13,108 nucleotides of DNA from an uncultured Clostridia bacterium (GTDB lineage: Bacteria; Bacillota; Clostridia; Oscillospirales; Ruminococcaceae), in assembly GCA_937892655.1 (NCBI GenBank), contig CALBJC010000048.1:1-13108 (forward strand), written 5' to 3'. Under the pieces are notes generated by a model. That model had not been told where the DNA came from and searched no databases. It was given only the letters and a program-made list of their open reading frames with translations. Position numbers and translations under genes: made by a program. Positions 6,960 to 13,108 of this stretch are shown here, in pieces (positions within the stretch are counted from its first letter, which is position 1; each line of letters starts with the position of its first letter).

Positions 6960-7943
6960 ATGAAATATTCTGATAACGTTATAAACAGAGCAGAACAAGA
7001 GCTTGAAACCAGAAGACAGAATGCACAGAATGTTTTTGATCAAAGAAGTGAAGAAATAGCACAGAAGGCTCCTGAAATTGCTAAAATAAATGAAATGCTT
7101 ATCAATACGAGTATTGAACTTACAAAAGCATATTTAAAAGACCCGAAATCATTTCCTGACGCTGTTGAAGAAATTAAGATAAAAAACCTTGAAGGTCAGG
7201 AAAAAATCAAAAAGCTTCTGGTAGCCTTCGGTTATCCTGTGGATTATCTTGATATGCAGTATAATTGTGACAAATGCTTTGATACGGGTTATGTTGAGGG
7301 AATCAGATGCAGCTGCTATGATGAGCTTCTGAGCAAATTTGCTGTTGAAGAATTAAATAAGCAGTGCAAAATTGCTTTATGTGATTTTGACGACTTTAAT
7401 CTTAGCTATTATCCGGATTTGAATAATCAAAATCTTAATCCACGAACAAAAATGTCAGAAATCCTTGAGTTTTGCAAAAGCTGGGTTGAGGAATTTGATC
7501 TTAATTCTACCGGTATTTTTATGCAGGGCAGAACAGGACTTGGAAAAACCTTCTTATCTTCTGCTATTGCAAAAGCGCTTTTACAGAAGGGCTATAGCGT
7601 AGCATTTGATTCAATATCAAATTTCTTAAGAGCTATTGAAAACGAACATTTTGGCAGAGTAAATGATAAAGATACCCTTCAGGTTTTGCTTGATGCAGAT
7701 CTGGTAATTCTTGATGATCTGGGTTCAGAGTTCAATTCACCTTTCTATGCATCTTCCATCTACAATATTATAAATTCAAGAATAAATATGAATAAGCCTA
7801 CTATCGTGTCAACAAATTATACGCAAGATGAATTACAGCAAAAATACGATGACAGAATAGTCTCACGTCTTACCTGTTCATTTTATTATCTTTCCTTTGT
7901 TGGCAATGATATCAGAAGAATTAAACATCTTGAAGATATGTAA
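6960..7943 (+). CDS. DnaC/DnaI-like helicase loader ATPase
   Basis: This AAA+ ATPase probably loads the replicative helicase, acting with the DnaD-type protein encoded just upstream. Its 327 residues have an N-terminal helical region (1-95) and a four-cysteine zinc knuckle (C103, C106, C117, C119), the arrangement seen in DnaI. The ATPase core follows: Walker A GRTGLGKT (190-197), Walker B VILDDLG (249-255), sensor 1 in STNY (284-287), and the arginine-finger region DRIVSRL (298-304). The IstB-like ATPases of transposons share this core, but the zinc module, the dnaD partner and the absence of a transposase argue for a chromosomal loader. The ATG lies three bases after the dnaD stop; the ribosome binding site AAGGA (6949-6953) sits within the end of dnaD. 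A hairpin follows the stop. Confidence 0.9.
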   Translation: MKYSDNVINRAEQELETRRQNAQNVFDQRSEEIAQKAPEIAKINEMLINTSIELTKAYLKDPKSFPDAVEEIKIKNLEGQEKIKKLLVAFGYPVDYLDMQYNCDKCFDTGYVEGIRCSCYDELLSKFAVEELNKQCKIALCDFDDFNLSYYPDLNNQNLNPRTKMSEILEFCKSWVEEFDLNSTGIFMQGRTGLGKTFLSSAIAKALLQKGYSVAFDSISNFLRAIENEHFGRVNDKDTLQVLLDADLVILDDLGSEFNSPFYASSIYNIINSRINMNKPTIVSTNYTQDELQQKYDDRIVSRLTCSFYYLSFVGNDIRRIKHLEDM

Positions 7944-7947
7944 CAAA

Positions 7948-7977
7948 AAACTCCTATACGCTTTGGTATAGGAGTTT
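7948..7977. terminator. intrinsic terminator shared by the dnaC-like gene and the mreB-like gene
   Basis: A 12-base-pair stem (7948-7959 with 7966-7977) with a 6-base loop sits between the convergent stop codons. On the minus strand the stem is followed by a good T run (GGAGTTTTTTG), so it is strongest for the mreB side. The plus-strand tail (TTTAAATTATTT) is weaker but plausible. Confidence 0.8.
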
Positions 7978-7980
7978 AAA

Positions 7981-8997
7981 TTATTTATACTTATAGATAG
8001 ATACGTTTTCAAATCCGTCAAGAAGAATATCAAGCATTTTAAATGCTCTTCGTGTACCTTTTGCAACACAATCAACTGGTTCTTCAGCAACATAAGCAAA
8101 GATATTTGTCTTTTGCTTAATAAGCTCAGGTAAGCCACCAAGCAAGGCTCCACCACCTGTGAGAATGATACCATTAGTATGTATATCACCGAGAAGTTCA
8201 GGAGGTGTTTGCTCAGAAACTTCCTTAATTGCGTCAACAATTTCGAGTGCAAGCTCTATGGTTGCATTATATAAATCCATCTGACTTACTGTTACCTTCT
8301 GTGGTAAACCGGTTATCAGACTTCGGCCTTTAATTACGAGTGTTTTTGATTCATCAGGATCGTACAGATTAATAAGTTCAATTTTCAACTGCTCAGCTGT
8401 TTTATCACCGATCAAAACTCTGTATGTAGTAGAAACATATCTGATAATTGCGGCGTCAAACTTGTTACCAGCGCATTTGATCGAAGCAGATTTAACGATT
8501 CCTCCAAGTGAAATAACAGCTACATCACATGTTCCACCACCGATATCAACAACCATATTTCCATCAGGTTTTGTAATATTGATGCCTGCACCGAGCATAG
8601 CAGCGATCGGTTCTTCAATAAGGAAAACCTTTCTTGCGCCTGAATTAATTGCAGCTTCAACAACTGCTCTTCTTTCTACATCTGTTATACGAGATGGTAC
8701 GCACATAATAATACGAGGATTAAACAGATTTCTGCCAGTCACTTTTCTGATAAACTGCTTAATCATTTCTTCTGTAAGATCATAGTCAGAGATAACGCCA
8801 TCTCTCAATGGCTTAATAGCCACTATGTATTCAGGAGTCCTGCCAAGCATTTCATAAGCATCATTGCCTACAGCTACAACAGACTCAGATTTTTTGTTGT
8901 ATGCAACTACAGATGGTTCAGATAAAACAACACCTTTACCTGCTGTAGAAATAATTATATTTGCAGTTCCTAAATCAATGCCCAGATCAAGAGCCAT
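7981..8997 (-). CDS. MreB/Mbl-family actin-like cell-shape protein
   Basis: MreB-family proteins form membrane-bound filaments that guide peptidoglycan synthesis. The 338 residues are full length and carry the actin-fold signatures: phosphate 1 GIDLGTAN (6-13), IEEP (127-130) with the catalytic glutamate, phosphate 2 DIGGGTCDVAVISLGGIV (151-168), the interdomain segment DKTAEQLKIELI, and the adenosine motif LTGGGALL (289-296). The phosphate-2 loop reads GGGTCD, where MreB proteins usually have GGGTTE and Mbl GGGTTD, so this is nearer Mbl but with a cysteine. No mreC or mreD is adjacent, so it is a stand-alone paralogue and no symbol is assigned. The ATG has an AAGGGTGA-type ribosome binding site nine bases upstream. 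A promoter candidate overlaps the 3' end of comF, although read-through from the recD2-comF unit is also possible. Confidence 0.93.
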   Translation of the reverse strand: MALDLGIDLGTANIIISTAGKGVVLSEPSVVAYNKKSESVVAVGNDAYEMLGRTPEYIVAIKPLRDGVISDYDLTEEMIKQFIRKVTGRNLFNPRIIMCVPSRITDVERRAVVEAAINSGARKVFLIEEPIAAMLGAGINITKPDGNMVVDIGGGTCDVAVISLGGIVKSASIKCAGNKFDAAIIRYVSTTYRVLIGDKTAEQLKIELINLYDPDESKTLVIKGRSLITGLPQKVTVSQMDLYNATIELALEIVDAIKEVSEQTPPELLGDIHTNGIILTGGGALLGGLPELIKQKTNIFAYVAEEPVDCVAKGTRRAFKMLDILLDGFENVSIYKYK

Positions 8998-9035
8998 TGG
9001 TTATTCACCCTTTCAAACTGATAAAACTTATTTAT

Positions 9036-9064
9036 ATTTTAATACATTTTACAGATTTTTGCAA
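9036..9064 (-). promoter_or_regulatory. candidate promoter of the mreB-like gene
   Basis: On the minus strand TTGCAA (9064-9059) and TAAAAT (9041-9036) have a 17-base spacing. The -35 box lies inside the last codons of comF. The start would fall near 9029, about 30 bases before the mreB-like ATG at 8997. Confidence 0.5.
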
Positions 9065-9783
9065 TAGCTTTTCTCTGTAACAGCTATTGCGCAGCAGAAC
9101 ACTTGAGCAGCACCATTTGATTTGAGTATTTTTGCACATTCATTTAATGTTGACCCTGTAGTCAGAACGTCATCACAAATCAGAACAGACTTACCTTTTA
9201 TCTCATCGATTCTCGAATTTTTAAATGAATACATACCTTTTACATTCTTTTTACGCTGAGAATCAGAAAGAGTATGCTGCTTTGGTCTTTTGACATTTGT
9301 TCTTTTAATTAAATTAAAATCTGCCTTAAGATTCAGACGTTTTGCAATAACTTTTGCAATAAATTTTGATTGATCATAATCACTATTTTTCGAAGATGGT
9401 ACTGAAGTTACGCAATATAAATCAGAAAGATTAATGTTTTCACTAAGTTTTCTGCACAAATCATCAGCAACATAATAAACAAGGTTTTCACCTTTTCCAT
9501 GCTTAAGATTGAGTATTGCCTTTTGCATAAAGCTATCGTAAACAGCGCAGACATCGCATTTGTCAAATCTGTAAAGCTTATCACATTGACACTCGATTTT
9601 ACCACATTTTCTGCAATAATTCATAAGATATCTTATATTTGAAGAGCATTTATTACATACAAGCATATCAAATCCGATAACTTCATTACAAAATGGACAC
9701 CTGTTCGGAAAAACAAGATCGAGTATGAAAAGCTTAGTCTTTTTCAGAAAGTTCAGGCAGTTCGTATTCAATTTCAACTTCAT
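9049..9783 (-). CDS. comF: ComF family phosphoribosyltransferase-like protein
   Basis: ComF proteins have a zinc-binding N-terminus and a type I phosphoribosyltransferase fold; in naturally competent bacteria they help take up transforming DNA, and elsewhere their role is unclear. With the ATG at 9783 the protein has 244 residues. Paired cysteines C29/C32, C43/C46, C57/C60, C65/C67 and C76/C79 form zinc modules. The PRPP-binding loop is CDDVLTTGST (203-212), and LKHGKGENLVYYVADDL matches the family core. The frame can start five codons earlier at a GTG (9798), but GAAGG lies at a good distance before the ATG, which I prefer. Either start overlaps the end of recD2, by 50 bases for the ATG, so the two genes are co-transcribed. 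No other competence genes are in the window. Confidence 0.9.
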   Translation of the reverse strand: MKLKLNTNCLNFLKKTKLFILDLVFPNRCPFCNEVIGFDMLVCNKCSSNIRYLMNYCRKCGKIECQCDKLYRFDKCDVCAVYDSFMQKAILNLKHGKGENLVYYVADDLCRKLSENINLSDLYCVTSVPSSKNSDYDQSKFIAKVIAKRLNLKADFNLIKRTNVKRPKQHTLSDSQRKKNVKGMYSFKNSRIDEIKGKSVLICDDVLTTGSTLNECAKILKSNGAAQVFCCAIAVTEKSYCKNL

Positions 9784-12019
9784 CGTTATCGCCTTCACTT
9801 TCTTTTAACAGCATATCCTTAAGGCAGGAATATCTGCAGGTACGCCTATTATTTTTAACCATAAAATCTATTCTTTCTTTATCCCCAACAATAACAAGTA
9901 GCTTTTTTGCTCTGGTAACTGCTGTATAAAGAAGGTTTCTGTAGCATAATTTATCGTAGCATCCCACAACTGTCAGTATAACGGCTTCAAATTCACTACC
10001 CTGTGATTTATGAACGGTTACAGCATATGCAAGCTCAAGCTGATCAATAATTTTACTGCTATATGTAGCTTTTCTGCCCTCAAAATTAACTGTAACAATA
10101 CCTGATATCTTGTTTACATATGTTATTACACCGATATCACCATTAAATATGCCTGTTCCCTTTTCTTCCTTACCGTCATCAAGCTGTTTTACCCATTCAA
10201 TTTCGTAATTATTTTTCGTCTGCATTACCTTATCGCCTAGTCTAAAAGTGTAATAAAGGGTTTTAATTTCACTTTTGCCAGCCATAGGTGGATTTAAAAC
10301 CTTCTGAAGCTGCTTATTCAGTTCAATTGTACCGCCTTGTCCTTTTCTTGATGGAGATAAAACCTGAATATCTTCAAGAAAAGAGTATCCGTAAGCTCGT
10401 GGCAATCTTGTTGAACACAAATCAGCAGTAAGCGCAGTTGCTTCATTAAAATCAGTTTTTGACAAGAAAAAGAAATCACTGTCTTTTCTGCTAAGGTCGA
10501 GTAACTGACCATTGATAATTTTGTGAGCATTAGTAACTATCGCACTTTGTTGTGCTTGTCTGAAAATTTCCGTAAGCTCAACAACCGGTACCATTTTACT
10601 ATCAATTATATCCTTGAGCAAATTACCTGCACCTACAGATGGTAACTGATCAGCATCACCTACCATAATAAGCTTGCAATCGAATCTGATAGCCTTCAGA
10701 ACACATTCAAACAGTAATGAATCAACCATAGACATTTCATCTATAATCAAAACATCGCAGTCGAGAGGCTCATTTTCATTATGTTTAAACATAGGCCTAT
10801 CCGAATTTGATGGAATAAACTCGAGCATTCTATGTATTGTTTTTGCTTCATAACCGGTCAAGTCAGAAATTCTTTTTGCAGCCCTGCCGGTAGGTGCCGA
10901 AATTTTAACTATCATACCTTGTTGTTCAAACAATGATATTATTGCGTTTAACGTAGTAGTTTTACCAGTACCAGGACCACCTGTCAAAACCATAAAGCCA
11001 CATGACAAAGCTGTTTTAATTGCTTCACGTTGCTTTGATTCATAAGTAATATCATTTTGTTCTTCGGCAATGTTTATCACATCTTCAAAATCTATACCAT
11101 TGTTAAATAATAGATTCTTCATAATGCTTAGACGATTTGTGATATATGCTTCAGCATTATAATATTCTCTCAAAAATACAAATGGACGATTCTTTTTATA
11201 ATGAACACACAAGTTTTCATCATCAATCTCCTGATTGATAACTGATAGAATATCATCTGCTTCAAGCTGTAACAAAGCTTGTGCTGACCCTAAGAGCTTA
11301 TCCAAAGGCAAACAAGTATGCCCAGCGTTTGCATTTTCAGACAAACAGCAATGAATACCTGCTTTTATTCTATTTAAGTTTTCTTTAGGAAATTCCATTT
11401 CCCGCGCCATTTCTTCAGCTTTTGAAAAAGGAAGATCGATTCCGGATATACATAATGCATAAGGATTTTCATTAATTATTGAAACGGCATTTTTTGACCA
11501 TCTTTTCCATGCACGAACACCAAAAGTTGGTGAAACCTCATATTTTGTCAGGTAGGACATAAGGTTTTTAACTGCAAAAACCTTTTTAAACTCCTCTGAA
11601 AACTCCTGTGCCTTTTTCATCGAGATTCCTTCAATACATACAAGCTTTTCTGGATCATTCTCAATGACGTCAAGCGATTCATCACCAAATTCCTTGACAA
11701 TTTTCTTTGCTAAAACTGCACCTATTCCGCCAATAACTCCGCTAGATAGATATTTTTGAATCTGAGCAGCTGTACTTGGTAATGAGCGTTCACACAAAAG
11801 AGCATGAAACTGCATTCCGAATTTGGGGTGAGACTGATACTCGCCCGTAAGTGTCAGTTCCTCACCCTCATCAATATCTCCAAGTTCACCAACAACGGTA
11901 ACAGGCTCACCTGCACAATCAAGTATAAGCACTATATAGCCGTTATCTTCATTTTTGAACATAACACTATCAACAGCACCTTCAATTGTTATTAAATTTT
12001 TATTCTGAATATTCTGCAT
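9734..12019 (-). CDS. recD2: RecD2-type ATP-dependent 5'-3' DNA helicase
   Basis: RecD2 is a superfamily 1B helicase that moves 5'-3' on DNA and acts in repair and replication-fork maintenance in bacteria that lack a RecBCD partner for it. The 761 residues are standard. An N-terminal OB-like region (about 10-75) and helix-hairpin-helix segments (around 90-150, including GVIGGIGAVLAKKI and CIEGISMKKA) precede the motor. The motor shows Walker A GGPGTGKT (347-354), APTGRA (385-390), DEMSMVD (427-433), GDADQLPSVGAGN (454-466), EIFRQ with Arg487, VTVHKSQGSEF (667-677), and YTAVTRA with Arg703. The C-terminus is a short acidic tail whose DNA also encodes the start of comF. AGGAAAAG lies seven bases before the ATG, within the 11-base gap after the upstream small gene, so these genes form one unit. 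Confidence 0.96.
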   Translation of the reverse strand: MQNIQNKNLITIEGAVDSVMFKNEDNGYIVLILDCAGEPVTVVGELGDIDEGEELTLTGEYQSHPKFGMQFHALLCERSLPSTAAQIQKYLSSGVIGGIGAVLAKKIVKEFGDESLDVIENDPEKLVCIEGISMKKAQEFSEEFKKVFAVKNLMSYLTKYEVSPTFGVRAWKRWSKNAVSIINENPYALCISGIDLPFSKAEEMAREMEFPKENLNRIKAGIHCCLSENANAGHTCLPLDKLLGSAQALLQLEADDILSVINQEIDDENLCVHYKKNRPFVFLREYYNAEAYITNRLSIMKNLLFNNGIDFEDVINIAEEQNDITYESKQREAIKTALSCGFMVLTGGPGTGKTTTLNAIISLFEQQGMIVKISAPTGRAAKRISDLTGYEAKTIHRMLEFIPSNSDRPMFKHNENEPLDCDVLIIDEMSMVDSLLFECVLKAIRFDCKLIMVGDADQLPSVGAGNLLKDIIDSKMVPVVELTEIFRQAQQSAIVTNAHKIINGQLLDLSRKDSDFFFLSKTDFNEATALTADLCSTRLPRAYGYSFLEDIQVLSPSRKGQGGTIELNKQLQKVLNPPMAGKSEIKTLYYTFRLGDKVMQTKNNYEIEWVKQLDDGKEEKGTGIFNGDIGVITYVNKISGIVTVNFEGRKATYSSKIIDQLELAYAVTVHKSQGSEFEAVILTVVGCYDKLCYRNLLYTAVTRAKKLLVIVGDKERIDFMVKNNRRTCRYSCLKDMLLKESEGDNDEVEIEYELPELSEKD

Positions 12020-12030
12020 AACTTTTCCTA

Positions 12031-12327
12031 TCAGTAATAATTATCAATTTCTTTAATGTCAATAAGCGTTATGTTGTTATAATCCTTTGATAATAACTTA
12101 CAAATATCCTTCTGTTCACAGCTACAATCATCAAGAGCAATGATTATTTTACCTGAAGGGTATTTTCTGATATGTTTTCTTATCGTATACTCAATAAAAC
12201 GTGTATCATTATTAATTATAAAGAATGCTTTGTCATTATTCCTATAATTACTTCTCAAAAAAACATTTATCAATGAAATCAAAATCAAGGATAAAATGAC
12301 TAATAAAACAATTAGCGTTTTACACAC
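12031..12327 (-). CDS. small membrane-anchored protein of unknown function
   Basis: I do not recognise this 98-residue protein with confidence. One hydrophobic segment (about 4-23) at the N-terminus should anchor it in the membrane, and there is no clear signal-peptidase or lipobox site. The remaining 70 or so residues look like a small alpha/beta domain: KAFFIINN (33-40), an amphipathic helix ending in IRKYPSGK, IIIALDD (61-67), a helix with DICKLLSKDY, then NITLIDI. The IALDDCS turn recalls the start of a glycosyltransferase type A or similar Rossmann-like fold, but the domain is too short for an enzyme of that kind. It starts at a GTG with a strong ribosome binding site, GGAGGG (12339-12334), six bases upstream. 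It is the first gene of the unit with recD2 and comF, with only 11 bases to recD2. Confidence 0.75.
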   Translation of the reverse strand: MCKTLIVLLVILSLILISLINVFLRSNYRNNDKAFFIINNDTRFIEYTIRKHIRKYPSGKIIIALDDCSCEQKDICKLLSKDYNNITLIDIKEIDNYY

Positions 12328-12354
12328 TGCAATCCCTCCATAAACTTATAGACT

Positions 12355-12384
12355 ATATTATGCAATATATAAAACTACTGTTAA
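12355..12384 (-). promoter_or_regulatory. possible promoter of the small protein-recD2-comF operon
   Basis: On the minus strand TTAACA (12384-12379) and TAATAT (12360-12355) are 18 bases apart and lie about 28 bases before the GTG start at 12327. The match is moderate. The -35 box falls right behind the pnp terminator, which supports a separate transcription unit. Confidence 0.4.
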
Positions 12385-12390
12385 ATTATA

Positions 12391-12419
12391 AAAGCGGCAA
12401 GACTAATTCTTGCCGCTTT
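12391..12419 (-). terminator. intrinsic terminator downstream of pnp
   Basis: A 12-base-pair stem (12391-12402 with 12408-12419) with a 5-base loop and a GC-rich core (GCGGCAAG) lies just after the pnp stop. On the minus strand the stem is followed by CTTTTATAATTT, a reasonable T-rich tail. Confidence 0.85.
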
Positions 12420-12426
12420 AGTTTAA

Positions 12427-13108
12427 TTATTCAGCCTGAGCAGCCTTTTTCTTAGCTTCTATATCAGCTAAAGCATCTTTTCTTGAAAGATTGATTCTGC
12501 CCTGATCATCGATTTCAACAACCTTAACTACGATTGTATCACCAATTGAAACTACATCTTCAACCTTTTCAACTCTTGTGTTATCAAGCTTTGAGATGTG
12601 AACAAGACCATCCTTACCAGGAGCGATTTCTACAAATGCACCGAAGTTCATAATACGAACGACCTTACCCTTATAGATAGCACCAATTTCAGGATCATTA
12701 GCAATAAGATTGATTACAGAAACAGCAGCCTGAGCCTTTTCCATATCAAGACCTGAAACAAATACGCTACCATCTTCTTCGATATCAATCTTAACATCGT
12801 AGTCAGCACAAAGCTTCTGGATTACCTTACCGCCTGAACCGATAACTTCTCTGATCTTATCAACAGGAACCTTTGTTGAAAGCATCTTAGGTGCCCACTT
12901 ATTAACTGTTGCTCTTGGTTCAGGAATAGCCTTGAGCATAATTTCGTCGAGAATATAAAGTCTACCCTTACGGCATGTTTCGAATGCATTTGCAATGATT
13001 TCCATTGTAAGACCGTCATTCTTGATATCAACCTGAATAGCTGTGATACCATTGTGTGTACCGCCAACCTTAAAGTCCATATCTCCGAAGAAGTCTTCAA
13101 GTCCCTGA
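12427..13108 (-). CDS. pnp: polyribonucleotide nucleotidyltransferase, C-terminal part (cut by window edge)
   Basis: PNPase is a trimeric 3'-5' exoribonuclease that degrades RNA using phosphate and works in RNA turnover. Only about 226 codons are visible because the frame runs off the right edge, and the family is normally about 700 residues. An ATG at 13080 is internal, not a start: the frame continues upstream as QGLEDFFGD, the conserved sequence before the second RNase PH-like domain's DMDFKVGGT, whose aspartates are catalytic. Numbering from that methionine, the RNase PH domain ends near 57. A KH domain (about 68-125) has the GSGG loop at 81-84 within VPVDKIREVIGSGG. An S1 domain (about 135-200) follows, containing GKVVRIMNFGAFVEI and GLVHIS. 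A short alanine/lysine tail ends the protein, and a terminator follows. Confidence 0.96.
   Translation of the reverse strand, partial: QGLEDFFGDMDFKVGGTHNGITAIQVDIKNDGLTMEIIANAFETCRKGRLYILDEIMLKAIPEPRATVNKWAPKMLSTKVPVDKIREVIGSGGKVIQKLCADYDVKIDIEEDGSVFVSGLDMEKAQAAVSVINLIANDPEIGAIYKGKVVRIMNFGAFVEIAPGKDGLVHISKLDNTRVEKVEDVVSIGDTIVVKVVEIDDQGRINLSRKDALADIEAKKKAAQAE

Noticed and set aside
6960..7943. IstB-type transposon ATPase as the identity of the DnaC-like gene
   Set aside because: No transposase or inverted repeats are nearby, and the N-terminal zinc knuckle plus the dnaD partner fit a helicase loader.
7878..8252. 124-residue minus-strand frame spanning the dnaC/mreB junction
   Set aside because: It overlaps the mreB gene in another frame, crosses the terminator, and has no homology signal.
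8462..8785. 107-residue plus-strand frame inside the mreB-like gene
   Set aside because: It is antisense to conserved MreB motifs and explained by codon bias in the real gene.
12822..13100. 92-residue minus-strand frame within pnp
   Set aside because: It is a shifted reading of the conserved KH and RNase PH coding region.

Overview
The window is AT-rich chromosomal DNA from a low-GC Gram-positive bacterium. The gene content (DnaD with a DnaC-like loader, RecD2, ComF, a Mbl-like MreB, a lipoprotein mannanase with a GH113 partner), the strong AGGAG-type ribosome binding sites and the sigma-A-like promoters point to an anaerobic gut or rumen Clostridia, most likely Ruminococcus or another Oscillospiraceae. 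That placement is inferred from gene content and protein style, not from a marker gene. No rRNA, tRNA, CRISPR array, transposase, phage gene or attachment site was seen.

Layout from left to right. (1) Minus strand, 58-1880: a RING/zinc-ribbon membrane protein followed by galU, read as one unit; a second good promoter lies just past galU and points out of the left edge. (2) Plus strand, 2039-3157: prfB (release factor 2) with a near-perfect promoter and an intact frame. (3) Minus strand, 5209-3195: a two-gene mannan unit, a cytoplasmic GH113 mannanase and a secreted lipoprotein GH5_8-type mannanase. It has its own promoter and ends at a hairpin shared with prfB. (4) Minus strand, 5765-5367: a small four-helix membrane protein of the 'putative ABC transporter permease' (CmpB-like) family. 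(5) Plus strand, 5910-7943: a DnaD-domain protein and a DnaC/DnaI-like helicase loader. (6) Minus strand, 12327-7981: a 98-residue membrane-anchored protein of unknown function, recD2, comF (overlapping recD2) and an MreB/Mbl-type actin. (7) Minus strand, 13108-12427: the C-terminal third of PNPase, cut by the right edge.

Most of the window is housekeeping: translation termination, replication restart, DNA repair or uptake, cell shape, RNA decay and nucleotide-sugar supply. The accessory element is the mannan pair. The lipoprotein enzyme probably cuts mannan at the cell surface and the GH113 enzyme works on imported oligosaccharides, but no transporter, mannobiose epimerase or phosphorylase is present here. 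Strand switches are marked by hairpins that can serve both directions (3158-3190 and 7948-7977) or by divergent promoters (1912-1987 and 5803-5873).

I did not find a strong candidate for an entirely new system. The items most worth a second look are the RING-finger membrane protein coupled to galU, the unexplained small protein coupled to recD2, the isolated two-mannanase operon with a repeat flanking its promoter, and an unusual cysteine in the MreB phosphate-2 loop.
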